The position numbers and the translations under genes are program-made. 64,000 bases of DNA from Erythrobacter colymbi (GTDB taxonomy: Bacteria; Pseudomonadota; Alphaproteobacteria; Sphingomonadales; Sphingomonadaceae), in contig NZ_MUYK01000011.1 in NCBI RefSeq assembly GCF_002155685.1, positions 28,464-92,463 on the forward strand, in the 5' to 3' direction. The notes beneath the pieces are model-generated. The model was not told the origin of the DNA and did not search any database. It saw nothing but the letters and a program-made list of their open reading frames with translations. Shown piece by piece: positions 17,968-28,317 of this stretch; the first letter of the stretch is position 1; each line of letters starts with the position of its first letter.

Positions 17968-18405
17968 TCAGTCTTGCCCGCGGCTCTGCAACTTGCGTGC
18001 CAGCGGCAAACCGCGAGCAGCTTCGCGCCGCGCCTGCACGGTTTCGAGCGCCGCGCGCGCCTCCGCTGTCATTTCGGCGAGGCGCTTGGCGCGGGTCTCG
18101 GCGCGGGTCAGGGTCTCGCTTGCCCAGGTGCTCTGGCGCGAGGCATCGCGCGCCGCGTCCCCGGCGTTGACCGCGAGCTGCGCGAGCCCGGCGGTGAAGG
18201 CCGCGCGCCCCTGCAAGGCCGCCCCCGTCGTCACCCCCGCCTCAGGCGCGCTGATCGCGACGAGGGTGCGGCTGCGTTCGGCAAGGGCATGGCTTCGCGC
18301 CTCGGCCTCGAGCGCTTCGGCAAGCCCGCGCAGGGCCTGCTTGCGCGCGACATCGGCGATGAGGCTCTGACGGCGCAGCAGCGCGAGGCGGCGGGCCTCA
18401 CGCAT
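17968..18405 (-). CDS. fliJ: flagellar export coiled-coil protein FliJ
   Basis: Stalk-like partner of the FliI ATPase that couples it to FlhA. The 145 residues are almost entirely alpha-helical with heptads of Ala, Leu and Arg (LALLRRQSLIADVARKQAL then ALEAEARSHALAERSR) and no other domain. FliJ is poorly conserved; length, coiled-coil character and position between fliI (8 bp overlap) and fliK make the call. Confidence 0.85.
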   Translation of the reverse strand: MREARRLALLRRQSLIADVARKQALRGLAEALEAEARSHALAERSRTLVAISAPEAGVTTGAALQGRAAFTAGLAQLAVNAGDAARDASRQSTWASETLTRAETRAKRLAEMTAEARAALETVQARREAARGLPLARKLQSRGQD

Positions 18406-19732
18406 GCGCCGGGGCCATCAACTTGAGCAGGCCCGCGTGGCTGTCCGCCAGCGCCACGGCCTCGCCGCGCGGCTGGGTGAGGAAGGCGTCGATCGGCTGC
18501 GAGAGCGCCAGCGCCTCGTCGAGCAGCGGGTCGCCGCCTGCACGATAGGCGCCCATCATCACCAGATCGCGCCCGCTCTCGCGCGCCGCGATCAGCCCGC
18601 GCAGATGCCGCGCGGCGGCGAGCACATCGCGCGGGACGAGGTCGTCCATCACGCGGCTGAGGGACGCGGGCACGTCGATCGCGGGGTAATGCCCCCGCGC
18701 CGCCAGTTCGCGCGAAAGGACGATGTGCCCGTCAAGAATCGCCCGCGCGGTATCGACCACGGGATCGTTGGTGTCGTCCCCGTCGGCGAGGACGGTGTAG
18801 ACCCCCGTCACCGCCTCGCCGGAGCGGGCGGAATTGCCGGCGCGCTCCACAAGGCGCGTGATCGCGGCGAGGGCGGATGGCGGATAGCCCCGCGCCGCGC
18901 CCGGCTCGCCCAGCACCAGCGCCAGCTCGCGCGCGGCGTGGGCGACGCGTGTGAGGCTGTCGAGGATCAGCAGCACGCGCTTGCCCTGCGAGCGGAAATA
19001 TTCGGCGATACTGCTCGCATATTGCGCCGCGCGCAGCCGCAGGTTGGGGGCGTGGTCGGCGGGGACGGCGACGACGACGATCCCGCCGCGCCGGTGCCCG
19101 GCCATGTGGCGGTTCACGAAGTCCGAAACCTCGCGCGCCCGCTCGCCGATGAGGGCGACGACCGCCACATCGGCAACCGCGTGCCCGGCGATGGTATCGA
19201 CCAGCACCGACTTGCCGACGCCCGAGCCCGCCATGATGCCGAGCCGCTGGCCGACGCCCATCGTCGCCAGCGCATTGATCGCGCGCACGCCGCAATCGAA
19301 GGGCTGCGCCACGCTCGCCCGCTCCAGCGCGCCCTCGCGCTTGCCGGCGAGCGGCCAGACCTGCGGCAGATCGAGCCGCGGGCCACCGTCGATCGGATCG
19401 CCCAGCGCATCGACTGCGCGGCCGAGCAGCGCACTGCCGACGCGCACCTCACCCGGACTGCCAAGCGCGCGCACCCGCGCCTGCGGGCGCAGCAGCATGG
19501 CGTCGCCCAGCAGCATCATCAGCGAATGGCCCGCGCGAAAGCCGATCACTTCGGCGAGGCATTCCGCCCCCGCATCGTTCTCGATCAGCCCCAGCGAGCC
19601 GACCGGCAGCGGCAGGCCCGCGACCTCGATCAGCCCGCCGTCGCAGGCGACCACGCGCCCGGTCAGCACCGGGCCTGACGTGACCGAAGCGGCGCGCATC
19701 CGCGCCAGATCGAGCTGGAGTTCGGCGATCAC
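18398..19732 (-). CDS. fliI: flagellum-specific ATPase FliI
   Basis: Hexameric ATPase that drives export of flagellar proteins. GTG 19732 is chosen because it overlaps the fliH stop (GTGA), giving 444 residues, the usual length; an upstream ATG at 19765 would overlap fliH by 37 bp. The Walker A motif is GSGVGKS at about 169-175. The Walker B strand is VLLILDSLTRVAHAARE, and the T3SS ATPase motif PPSALAAITRLVERAG is present. The N-terminal beta-barrel and C-terminal helical domain are also seen. Confidence 0.96.
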   Translation of the reverse strand: MIAELQLDLARMRAASVTSGPVLTGRVVACDGGLIEVAGLPLPVGSLGLIENDAGAECLAEVIGFRAGHSLMMLLGDAMLLRPQARVRALGSPGEVRVGSALLGRAVDALGDPIDGGPRLDLPQVWPLAGKREGALERASVAQPFDCGVRAINALATMGVGQRLGIMAGSGVGKSVLVDTIAGHAVADVAVVALIGERAREVSDFVNRHMAGHRRGGIVVVAVPADHAPNLRLRAAQYASSIAEYFRSQGKRVLLILDSLTRVAHAARELALVLGEPGAARGYPPSALAAITRLVERAGNSARSGEAVTGVYTVLADGDDTNDPVVDTARAILDGHIVLSRELAARGHYPAIDVPASLSRVMDDLVPRDVLAAARHLRGLIAARESGRDLVMMGAYRAGGDPLLDEALALSQPIDAFLTQPRGEAVALADSHAGLLKLMAPAHA

Positions 19733-20382
19733 AGGCGCAGCGCCGCCGCAATCGCGCGGCGCCATTCGGCCGGGCCGTCGCTGATCGTGCCCTCCGGCCC
19801 CTCGATCACGACATTGCCGGGTTCGAGCGCGGGGTCGGGCACCAGCCGCATCCCCGCGAGCGCCTCCTCGCCGAGCAAGGCAATGTCCGCGGGGTGGAGA
19901 TGCAGCACCAGCGCCTCTGCCGCCCCGCCGATACGGCGGGCGGCGGCGATGCAGCGTTCGCGCAAAGAGGCAGGATCGCGCGCGGCCTCGCCCAACACGC
20001 CTTCGCAGAGGTGCACCACCGTCGCCGCAAGATCATCGGCCAGCACGCCGAGCGCGGCTTCATCGAGCGCGCGGAAGGTCAGACGGATCGCACGTTGCCG
20101 CGCCGCGCGGGCCTCGGCCTCGGCTTCGGCGGCGGCGCGACCGGCGCGCTCACCCTCGGCAAAGGCGCGGGCGATGGCGTCCGCCAGCGGATCGGGCGGG
20201 GTTTCGACCGGATCGGGCTCGGGCGGCGGCGGGGCAGGCTCGGGCTCGGGCGCACCGAACAACGCGGCCTCGCGAAAGCCCGAGCCCTCGCCGAGCAGCG
20301 CCATCCAGCCGGGGGCCGCGCCCTCGTGCTGCTCCACCTCGGCTGCGGCCCATCCGCCGAGCCAGTCAGACGAATTCGCCAC
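19729..20382 (-). CDS. fliH: flagellar assembly protein FliH
   Basis: Regulator and stator-like partner of FliI. It has 217 residues. The N-terminal half is Pro/Glu-rich, followed by an Ala/Arg/Glu helix (AFAEGERAGRAAAEAEAEARAARQ) with the GxxxG-like spacing typical of FliH/YscL. The C-terminal globular part ends in GNVVIEGPEGTISDGPAEWRRAIAAAL. It starts with GTG and overlaps fliG by 17 bp. Confidence 0.9.
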   Translation of the reverse strand: MANSSDWLGGWAAAEVEQHEGAAPGWMALLGEGSGFREAALFGAPEPEPAPPPPEPDPVETPPDPLADAIARAFAEGERAGRAAAEAEAEARAARQRAIRLTFRALDEAALGVLADDLAATVVHLCEGVLGEAARDPASLRERCIAAARRIGGAAEALVLHLHPADIALLGEEALAGMRLVPDPALEPGNVVIEGPEGTISDGPAEWRRAIAAALRL

Positions 20383-21394
20383 TGCCGCTTCCGATCACGA
20401 TCTCGCCCGCATCGGCAAGGCCCCTGGCGATGTCGACGATCGCCTTCTGTGCCGCGATGACGTCGCTCTTGGCGAGGCGCCCGCGCAGTTCGATCTCGTC
20501 GCGCACGCCGTCCGCCGCGCGGCTCGACATGGCCGCGAAGAAGGGCGCGCGGTCGGCTTCCTTGAGGCCCTTGAGCGCATCGACAAGCTTCTCGTTGTCG
20601 ACATCCCGAAGGAGCCGCCCCATCGACATCGGATCGAGCACGAACAGCATCTCGAAGGTGAACAGCTGCTCCTCGATCTTCTCGGCGAGCGGTGCATCGC
20701 GTTCGGCGATGGCGGGGAGCACGGTGTTGCGCAGTTCGCCCGCGGCAAGGTTGATGAGGTTCGCCGCATCGCGCGGGCCGCCGAGCATCAGCGCCGCCGT
20801 GCCGTAGGTCGCGGTGATCCGCTGGGTCAGCAGCGTGTCGATCGTGCTGATCGCGGTGGCGGAGATCGCGCCGCTCTTGGCCACGCGCTCGACCACCAGC
20901 GTCTGGAGTTCGAGCGGGAGCATCGCCAGCACTTCGGCGGCGGGCTCGGGCTCGATCAGCAGCAGCAGCGCGGCGATCACCTGGGGGTGCTCGTCGAGGA
21001 TCAGCCGCACCAGCACGCCGGGCGCGAGCCACTTGGCGAGCTCGAGGCTGCGCGGGGCGGCATCGGGCTCGATCCGCTGCATCATGCTTTCCGCACGCGC
21101 CGGGCCCAGTGCCTTGTCGAGCAGGGTGCGCACCCGGTCGTTGCGGCCGCGCATCGGCAGCATCTCGCGCGCCGCCTCGCCCGCGAAGTCGGCGAGGGCT
21201 TCGGCCATGTGCGGCTGTTCGATCTCGCCCAGCGCCATCATCGCGGCACCGAGCTTTTCGAGCTCGGCGGGGCTGAGGCGCGACAGGAGGCCCGTGGCTT
21301 CCTCGTCGCCGAGCAGCATCAGGAACACCGCGGCACGGTCGACCCGGCTGAGCAGCGCCGGAGCGCCGGGGGTGGGGAGCGCTTCGGGGATCAT
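20366..21394 (-). CDS. fliG: flagellar motor switch protein FliG
   Basis: Rotor protein that contacts the stators and generates torque. The 342 residues contain the three FliG domains. The N-terminal domain starts DRAAVFLMLLGDEEATGLLSRLSP, and the middle domain has LAPGVLVRLILDEHPQVIAALL with the EHPQ motif. The C-terminal domain has FTFEMLFVLDPMSMGRLLRDVD then ADRAPFFAAMSSRAADGVRDEI, which holds the charged torque helix. Start overlaps the fliF stop by 4 bp. Confidence 0.96.
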   Translation of the reverse strand: MIPEALPTPGAPALLSRVDRAAVFLMLLGDEEATGLLSRLSPAELEKLGAAMMALGEIEQPHMAEALADFAGEAAREMLPMRGRNDRVRTLLDKALGPARAESMMQRIEPDAAPRSLELAKWLAPGVLVRLILDEHPQVIAALLLLIEPEPAAEVLAMLPLELQTLVVERVAKSGAISATAISTIDTLLTQRITATYGTAALMLGGPRDAANLINLAAGELRNTVLPAIAERDAPLAEKIEEQLFTFEMLFVLDPMSMGRLLRDVDNEKLVDALKGLKEADRAPFFAAMSSRAADGVRDEIELRGRLAKSDVIAAQKAIVDIARGLADAGEIVIGSGSGEFV

Positions 21395-23085
21395 GCCGCC
21401 TCCGCTTCCGGGCCGTCAGCAGGTGCGTCAGGCGCTTCGAGCATCCGCTGGAGCGCTTCGACCGCGCGTTCGGGCTGCTGCGCGGCGAGCCGCCGGGCGA
21501 GCTCGACCTGGCGCGGCAGATCCGCGAGCGGTGTGCCGCTGTCCTGCGCCGCGGCGGCGAGGGCTGCGACCTCGTCCTCCTGCTCGTCCTCGTCCTTGTC
21601 GGCGAGCGCGAGCGGAGAGGCCTCGCCCTCGGGCGTCGTGGCGGCGGACTTGTCGCCCTTGCCCCTGATCTTCCCGATCAGCGGGCGCACCGCGAGCAGC
21701 AGCACCAGCAGCACCGCGAGCAGCGCCGCGCCGTATCGAACCAGCATCGCGAACCACGGCTGTTCGTAGAAGGCGGGCGCTTCAAGATCGGCGGGTTCAA
21801 ACTTGCTCGCCACCACCTGCACGGTGTCGCCGCGCTGGGTGTTCGCGCCGACTGCCGCACTGACAAGTGCCTGCAATTGCTGCGCGGTCATGGGCGCGGC
21901 GGCCTTGAGCGCCTTGTCGCTCACCGCAACCGCGACCGAGAGCTTCTTCAATGCGCCCGGTCCGGCGGTGGTCACGGCGACTTCGCGGCCCAGCTCATAG
22001 GAGCGGTCGGTCGCGGTTTCGGTATCGGTCGAAGGCGTGCCGGGTGCGGGCGGCGCTGGGTTGGGCGGGCCGTTGACCAGCTGCGTCTGCGGCGGCGGGG
22101 TGTTGGCTGGAACCCCCGGCACGCCGCCTGCGGGCGTGGCCCCGGTGCGCTGCGCGTTGCGCGCGCTCTCGGTGCGGATCGCGCCCTCTTTCTCGTAGGT
22201 CTCGCGCGCGGTGGTGACATCGCTGTGATCGAGTTCGACCTGCACCTGGGCGCTGAAATTGCCCTCGCCCAGCAGCGGCAGCAGCAGGGTGTCGAGCTGT
22301 TCGCGCAGCTTCGCCTCGTGCTCGCGCTGGAGGGTGAGGCCCTCGCCCGCCTGCTCGCGCGGGTCGGACAGCAGGCGGCCGGTCTGGTCGACCACGCGCA
22401 CCGCATCGGCGCTCATCCCCGGAACCGAGGCCGAAACGAGGTTGACGATCGCGCCCACCTGTTCGGGGCTGAGGCTGCGCCCGCCCACAAGCCGCACCAT
22501 CACCGAGGCGCTGGGCGGATTGTTGTCGCGCACGAAGACGGAACGCTCGGGCGTGGCAAGGTGCACGCGCACGCTCTCGATCCCGTCGATCTCCTTGATC
22601 GTGAGATTGAGCTCGCGCTCGCGCGCCAGACGCAGGCGTTCGCCCTCCAGCGTGCGCGAGGTGCCGAGCGGCATCGTGTCGAGCATCGCCTCGGCCCCTT
22701 CGGGCGCGGCGATCCCGGCGTTGCTGGCGACCAGCATCTTGGCCTTGTAGACGTCGTTCTCGGCAACCGAGAGTGCGCCGGTGCTGTTGTCGATCGAATA
22801 GGCGATCCCGGCGCCTTCGAGCGTCTCGACCACCTTGGCGCGGTCGGCGTCGGTCAGGCTGGTGTAGAGCACCCGGTCGGGGCCGGAGGAGATCGCCATC
22901 CACAGCAGTCCCGCCGCGCCCACGGCGGCAAGGCCGCCCAGCGCGGGGAGCGCGCGGGCGAGCGCGGGCTGGCTGACAAAGCCGGCCACCTGCGGCGGCA
23001 GCATGGTGCGCCAGCCGGTCACGGGAGCGGGCGGCGCGGCGGGCAGACCCGCGGGATCGGCGGGCACGGGAAGGGTGTCGGCCAT
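21391..23085 (-). CDS. fliF: flagellar MS-ring protein FliF
   Basis: Forms the MS ring in the inner membrane, the base of rotor and export gate. It has 564 residues, with a first membrane segment near 40-65 (ALPALGGLAAVGAAGLLWMAI) and a second near 455-475 (GAALLAVLLVLLLAV). Between them are the ring-building motifs, including KAKMLVASNAGIAAPEG, LARERELNLTIKEIDGIESVRVHLA and SASVMVRLVGGRSLSPEQVGAIVNLV (read as consecutive strands). The C-terminal acidic tail binds FliG. Confidence 0.96.
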   Translation of the reverse strand: MADTLPVPADPAGLPAAPPAPVTGWRTMLPPQVAGFVSQPALARALPALGGLAAVGAAGLLWMAISSGPDRVLYTSLTDADRAKVVETLEGAGIAYSIDNSTGALSVAENDVYKAKMLVASNAGIAAPEGAEAMLDTMPLGTSRTLEGERLRLARERELNLTIKEIDGIESVRVHLATPERSVFVRDNNPPSASVMVRLVGGRSLSPEQVGAIVNLVSASVPGMSADAVRVVDQTGRLLSDPREQAGEGLTLQREHEAKLREQLDTLLLPLLGEGNFSAQVQVELDHSDVTTARETYEKEGAIRTESARNAQRTGATPAGGVPGVPANTPPPQTQLVNGPPNPAPPAPGTPSTDTETATDRSYELGREVAVTTAGPGALKKLSVAVAVSDKALKAAAPMTAQQLQALVSAAVGANTQRGDTVQVVASKFEPADLEAPAFYEQPWFAMLVRYGAALLAVLLVLLLAVRPLIGKIRGKGDKSAATTPEGEASPLALADKDEDEQEDEVAALAAAAQDSGTPLADLPRQVELARRLAAQQPERAVEALQRMLEAPDAPADGPEAEAA

Positions 23086-23088
23086 CTA

Positions 23089-23447
23089 TCAGCCCCCCAT
23101 CCGCATGATGTCTTGATAGGCGTTGAGGAGCTTGTTCCGCACCTGCAGCGTCGCCTCGAAGGCCACGCCCGCCTCCTGCCGCGCGAGCATCACCTGCGCG
23201 ATGTCGGTCACCTGGCCGCGCTCATAGGCAACCTGCATCGCGGAGGAGTGCTCCTGCACCGCGTTGACCTGCCGCAGGGCATTGTTGAGCGTATCGGCGA
23301 AGCCCGCGCCCGGCGCCTTCGCGGGGGCGAAGGCCCTGCCCGTCTCGCTCGCCGCGCGGATATCGCGCAGCGCGGCGCTGCGGGCGAGCACCTGGCTGCG
23401 CAGCGCCATCACGTCCTCGACGCCGAACCCGATGCGACCCACCGCGC

Positions 23448-23451
<4 letters not shown>
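23089..23451 (-). CDS. fliE: flagellar hook-basal body protein FliE
   Basis: Connects MS ring and rod and is the first export substrate. It has 120 residues. The C-terminal half has the conserved pattern FADTLNNALRQVNAVQE, then QVTDIAQVMLARQEAGVAFEATLQVRNKLL and the closing YQDIMRM. The start overlaps the stop of the sigma-54 activator by 4 bp, so fliE is probably translated from the activator transcript. Confidence 0.94.
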
Positions 23452-24767
<1,316 letters not shown>

Positions 24768-24958
24768 CTGTTTTGCCCCTGTGTGGTTGGTCTCGGCAAA
24801 GCTCTGCCGCACACAGGCTGGACGCGAGGCAAATTTAAGCCCCCGTAGCTTTCCCTAATCGGCCTGCGACGAACACCTAGGGGCCGGGTGCCCGGGAGCG
24901 GCGGGGCTCCGACCAAATAGATTTATAGCATTGTATTTCAATATATTTTTTTCAGACT

Positions 24959-24984
24959 TAAACATCCGGAACGGCGGCCGCTCT
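24959..24984 (+). promoter_or_regulatory. candidate sigma-28 promoter of fliC
   Basis: TAAA (24959-24962), 14 bases, GCCG (24977-24980), then CTCT. The same layout occurs before flgM, fliD and the stator-like pair. It lies in an AT-rich stretch, unusual for this genome, 57 bp upstream of the flagellin start. The Salmonella consensus has TAAA, 15 bases, GCCGATAA, so the spacing here is one base shorter. Confidence 0.6.
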
Positions 24985-25040
24985 ATGGGCCAGCAGCGAC
25001 GGGCCTGTTCGTCCTGCCTGACCATTCGGGAGTTTGAACA

Positions 25041-25871
25041 ATGAACGTGATCAACACCAACACCTCGGCCATGCGCGCCACCAACTCGGCTGTCGCTGCC
25101 GGCAAGATGCTCGGCACCGCCATGGAGCGCCTGTCGAGCGGCAAGCGCATCAACAGCGCCGCCGACGACGCGGCCGGCCTCGCGATCGTCAACTCGATGA
25201 CCTCGCAGATCCGCGGCATGCAGCAGGGCGTTCGCAACGCCAACGACGGCATCAGCCTCGCCCAGACGGCGGAAGGCGCGCTCAACGAAGTGACCAACAT
25301 GCTGCAGCGCGTCCGCGAGCTGGCCGTGCAGGCCGGTTCGGACACCTACGCCGACACCGACCGCGACAACATCCAGGCGGAAGTCGACGAACTGACCGCG
25401 CAGATCGGCCAGGTCGTCTCGAACTCGGAATTCAACGGCGTGAAGCTGTTCGACGGTTCGGTCGCCACCGTGACCGTGCTGGCCGGCGCGAATGACGTCG
25501 ACACCGTCGACATCACCCTCGACGACCTCACCGCGCTGACCGCTGGCGGCGGCGCTGCCGGTTCGTTCGACGTCACCGGCACCGACGGCACCAACGCCCG
25601 CGCCGCGCTGACCGACATCGACTCGGACATCGAGAGCATCAGCACCACCCGTGCGACGCTCGGTGCGAGCCAGAACCGTCTGCAGTCGGCGGTGAACAAC
25701 CTCACCAACGTCTCGACCAACCTGTCCGACGCCCGTTCGCGGATCCAGGACACCGACTACTCGGCCGAAACCACCGCGCTCGCCAAGGCCCAGATCCTCG
25801 GCCAGGCCTCGACCGCGATGCTCGCCCAGGCGAACCAGTCGCAGCAGAACGTGCTGTCGCTGCTCCGCTAA
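25041..25871 (+). CDS. fliC: flagellin FliC
   Basis: Subunit of the flagellar filament. At 276 residues it is a minimal flagellin: the conserved D0/D1 N-terminus ([43 protein letters not shown]) and the D0/D1 C-terminus ([23 protein letters not shown]) are joined by only about 90 variable Gly/Ala/Asp-rich residues, so large D2/D3 domains are absent. It lies alone on the plus strand with a strong GGGAG site, its own sigma-28 promoter and a terminator. Codon use is strongly biased, as for a highly expressed gene. Confidence 0.97.
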   Translation: MNVINTNTSAMRATNSAVAAGKMLGTAMERLSSGKRINSAADDAAGLAIVNSMTSQIRGMQQGVRNANDGISLAQTAEGALNEVTNMLQRVRELAVQAGSDTYADTDRDNIQAEVDELTAQIGQVVSNSEFNGVKLFDGSVATVTVLAGANDVDTVDITLDDLTALTAGGGAAGSFDVTGTDGTNARAALTDIDSDIESISTTRATLGASQNRLQSAVNNLTNVSTNLSDARSRIQDTDYSAETTALAKAQILGQASTAMLAQANQSQQNVLSLLR

Positions 25872-25920
25872 GCCAGCGCCCCCACCCGCGCGCCGCCCCA
25901 TTCCCCTGGGGGCGGCCCAC

Positions 25921-25953
25921 AAAGCCCGGAGCCTCGCGGCTCCGGGCTTTTTC
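25921..25953 (+). terminator. rho-independent terminator of fliC
   Basis: A 12-bp GC-rich inverted repeat (AAGCCCGGAGCC, loop TCGC, GGCTCCGGGCTT) followed directly by a run of T. It lies 50 bp after the flagellin stop codon. Confidence 0.9.
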
Positions 25954-25978
25954 ATGTCGTCCGGCCAGAAAAGCGGAC

Positions 25979-26001
25979 AAAGCGGACACCGTGTCCGCTT
26001 T
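25979..26001. repeat. 23-bp near-perfect palindrome (AAAGCGGACAC)
   Basis: AAAGCGGACAC and its exact reverse complement GTGTCCGCTTT are separated by a single C. A direct partial copy (AAAGCGGACA) starts 9 bases earlier. This could be an operator or a repeat element; no gene start is close on the plus strand (the next is at 26446). Confidence 0.6.
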
Positions 26002-26445
26002 GGAATTTCGCGTAATTCGTCTATATTTCAACGATCTGCATCAGGTTCCGTTACGCGGACGGACACGGGGGCGCGGGCGAAAAGCGCGCCTCGGGTGGCA
26101 AACGGCCTCACGGGCCGGGCAGAACGATGGGAAAGAGCCGGGCGCATCGTAGCGGCTGGCGGACGAGTAGGAAAATCTTCCGCCGTCACCCCGTGCCTGA
26201 CACGGGACTTGGCTCCCCTTGCTTCCGGACGCGAACAAGAAGCCTGACCCCGTATCAGGCACGGGGTGACGAGAGGGGAGGATGGCGGCTTCAGCCTTGC
26301 TCCGGCGAAAAACTGACGTTCAGCTATCGACCCCATAGCTGCCATCTGGAGCCAACTTCCCGGGTAATTCAATCAGACATTAAGGGGCGCATGTCATAGC
26401 CTTAGTCCTCGTTTCATTGGGGAACCCAGCGACGGTAAGGCGGCG
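26002..26445. other. non-coding spacer at the left edge of an island
   Basis: No credible gene: the short open frames here on both strands have no family resemblance. It holds an inverted pair of a GTCACCCCG-type repeat (26185-26270). Base composition falls from the high GC of the flagellar genes towards the AT-richer gene that follows. It is likely intergenic DNA that came with, or collected around, the island. Confidence 0.6.
26185..26270. repeat. inverted pair of alphaproteobacterial intergenic repeat
   Basis: GTCACCCCGTGCCTGACACGGG (26185-26206, itself palindromic) faces CCCGTATCAGGCACGGGGTGAC (26249-26270) with about 42 bases between. Together they could form a large stem-loop. They belong to the same class as the GTCACCCCGGACTTGATCCGGGG copies at 27202 and 28318. 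Confidence 0.75.
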
Positions 26446-27057
26446 ATGATGTCGAAGCTCAAGGGGACCAGCGTGCCCATATACGCGCTGCTATCTGTGT
26501 TTACTGTTCTCGCAACGGGATGCGAGAACAGTGCGGAAGATGTCAGCGAGGCGAATGTGGCGCAGCAAAATGAACCAGACTGGAAAGCAAGCTACGAGCA
26601 GATGCTCCAATTTAAACGCGATCGCATGATTGAGTTGTCAAAAGTCTCGCCGACTTACCCGCGACCGATGCGTGATCCAAATTTCGTTGCGACTACTTAC
26701 GAAGGCAAAATCGCTGTAAGGAATTCAACGAACGGCGATATGCTGGTTAGCCATTCAGGTGACAACGAGCGAATGATTGTCACTTTCGCATTTCGCCTGG
26801 ACTCGGGTGAGCTTGTTTCGTTCTACAAGGTTCATCTTGCTCCAGGTTATCCTGATGAAATCGACTTTGTGCCCTATCGGATATTTGCGATCACCCACAA
26901 TGCTTCGCCTTCGCCAGCGGCAATGGCTGCCCGAGAGCGAATGTCGCCGGCAATCTTTGCTCGATATCTGGCGTCAGATCCAGACTTCGTTCGCGATGAA
27001 AGCAAGAGATTCCTCGTGATCGATGCGCCGCTCGAACCAGGTGAAACCCTGATGTAA
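26446..27057 (+). CDS. hypothetical lipoprotein, AT-richer than its surroundings
   Basis: A 203-residue protein I do not recognise. The N-terminus has positive residues, a hydrophobic stretch (YALLSVFTVLATG) and a Cys at about 26 that fits a lipobox (ATGC), so it is probably a lipoprotein. The rest is a mixed alpha/beta sequence with no known motif. Base composition is clearly lower in GC than neighbouring genes and codon use includes many A/T-ending codons, suggesting recent acquisition. It lies between palindromic repeats and between fliC and motB, with no link to flagella visible. Confidence 0.65.
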   Translation: MMSKLKGTSVPIYALLSVFTVLATGCENSAEDVSEANVAQQNEPDWKASYEQMLQFKRDRMIELSKVSPTYPRPMRDPNFVATTYEGKIAVRNSTNGDMLVSHSGDNERMIVTFAFRLDSGELVSFYKVHLAPGYPDEIDFVPYRIFAITHNASPSPAAMAARERMSPAIFARYLASDPDFVRDESKRFLVIDAPLEPGETLM

Positions 27058-27201
27058 TCCTGCAAAACCCTCCATTCGCCTTTCCACCCACCTGCGGTCA
27101 TGAGCGTGACCAGTGCGTGATCCCGAAAGCAGCATGGCAGCCTCGCCTCCCTGCTGGAAAATTCCCGCCATTCCGAAAGCGACCCCAGAGCTGCCGTCCC
27201 C

Positions 27202-27227
27202 GTCACCCCGGACTTGATCCGGGGTCC
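27202..27227 (+). repeat. dispersed 26-bp repeat, copy 2
   Basis: This copy begins GTCACCCCGGACTTGATCC and continues GGGGTCC. It contains an internal palindrome (CCCCGGA and TCCGGGG around CTTGA). An exact reverse-complement copy lies at 28318-28343, so the two bracket the two genes at 27298-28279. Such repeats are common between genes in many Alphaproteobacteria. Confidence 0.8.
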
Positions 27228-27297
27228 GGCTTCTTCTCCACCGTCAAATCTATGGTTATGGTGCGTGCGGAACTGCCTGATGCTGAGGGGATGTTCG

Positions 27298-27540
27298 ATG
27301 CGCTCTGATATTGCGGCTGCCGTGCTGTCACTGGCGTGCTTCGGCTTTCTGGCTCTGATGGCGTGGACTGGGAAGCTGGCGGGGATCGACAGCACCAAAG
27401 TGCGACTGTTCGCGTGGATCGTCGAAGATGTCGGCGTCGGCCAATTCGGTCGCACCGGAGCGACGGTGCTGTTTGCCAGCCTCGGACTGGCATCGATGCC
27501 GGTAGTGCTGTGGGTGCGGCGCCGGTGGTATTTCGGGTGA
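27298..27540 (+). CDS. small hypothetical membrane protein
   Basis: An 80-residue protein. ATG 27298 is chosen because a GAGGGG site lies 7 bases upstream; longer in-frame starts run back into the repeat. Two hydrophobic segments (AAAVLSLACFGFLALMAW and TVLFASLGLASMPVVLWV) predict a two-pass membrane protein with a basic C-terminus (RRRWYFG). No family recognised. It is followed after 13 bp by the Imm11-like gene. Confidence 0.6.
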   Translation: MRSDIAAAVLSLACFGFLALMAWTGKLAGIDSTKVRLFAWIVEDVGVGQFGRTGATVLFASLGLASMPVVLWVRRRWYFG

Positions 27541-27553
27541 AAGGGATGGCGCG

Positions 27554-28279
27554 GTGATCTTTGGCAAGCGGCAAAGCGGACCGCTGGAGGAAGAGGCCGG
27601 AATGGCGGGGAAAAGCATGAGCAGCGGCGCGTGGATGAGTAATGTTCTCAGCAATAATCGACTTGGTGAGAAACTCGGCACGAGGACTAAGCACTTTGGG
27701 CGCGATTGGGATCCTGCAGACGAGGTTCTGCCGTCAGCTACGCAAGAGCACTTGGCTGCCCTGCGAGACTACACTCAGGGCAAGGCTGTCCGCCGAGACT
27801 TGTTCCCAGAAGCGGAGGCAGTTTTCAACGATAAGCTATTCCTTCGTGTCGGGGACATCTTCTGCTCTGCTGGATTCTTCGTCGTGCGCGGCAAGCTCGC
27901 CGAGACCCTCGCGCGGTTCGATCTTGGCGAGGGCGGGCTGATCCCGTTTCCGGTCTATCAGGCCGATCTGGCGACGCCCTATCCGGGCGAATTCTTCCTG
28001 CTCAACTTCGGCTGCATCCAGAACAGCATTCTGGTCGACCGGTGCGAGGATGCGCGCAAGTTCGTCGTCGACAAGGCCAGCGGGTTGCAGATCTGGCACA
28101 TCAACCGGTCGAAATCCGCGGGCGAGGTTGTCCTGTCGCCGCGCGCGCTTGAGGGCCCCGACCTGTGGTTCGAGGAGGCGGTGCATGAAAAGCTCTTCCT
28201 GAGCGACGCGCTAGGGCAGGCGCTGCTCGACATCGGCATGGGTGAGGTGTTCCGGCTGACCCGGTGCCGGATTGCCTGA
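27554..28279 (+). CDS. DUF1629/Imm11-like protein (possible immunity protein)
   Basis: A 241-residue soluble protein with no signal or membrane segment. The C-terminal half (YPGEFFLLNFGCIQN, then GPDLWFEEAVHEKLFLSDALGQALLD and FRLTRCRIA) resembles the DUF1629/Imm11 family. Its members are often immunity partners of polymorphic toxins. No toxin gene is adjacent. The start is GTG 27554 with AAGGGATGG upstream. The first about 90 residues have the lower-GC character of the island, while the second half matches host composition, so it may be chimeric. The family call is from pattern memory and is moderate. Confidence 0.6.
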   Translation: MIFGKRQSGPLEEEAGMAGKSMSSGAWMSNVLSNNRLGEKLGTRTKHFGRDWDPADEVLPSATQEHLAALRDYTQGKAVRRDLFPEAEAVFNDKLFLRVGDIFCSAGFFVVRGKLAETLARFDLGEGGLIPFPVYQADLATPYPGEFFLLNFGCIQNSILVDRCEDARKFVVDKASGLQIWHINRSKSAGEVVLSPRALEGPDLWFEEAVHEKLFLSDALGQALLDIGMGEVFRLTRCRIA

Positions 28280-28317
28280 AACCCACAAAGCGTCCTGCGC
28301 ATCAAGAAGGAAAAGCT

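Noticed and set aside
19787..21769. 660-codon plus-strand frame across fliH, fliG and fliF
   Set aside because: Antisense shadow; the minus-strand genes have clear family motifs and overlap in operon fashion.
24790..24835. Sigma-54 or sigma-28 promoter before the activator gene
   Set aside because: CGGCAGAGCTTTGCC has wrong spacing, and TTAAATTTG... lacks a GCCG box at 14 bases; neither was supported.
26002..26400. Small frames in the spacer after fliC as genes
   Set aside because: No ribosome sites or family pattern; they run through the palindromic repeats.
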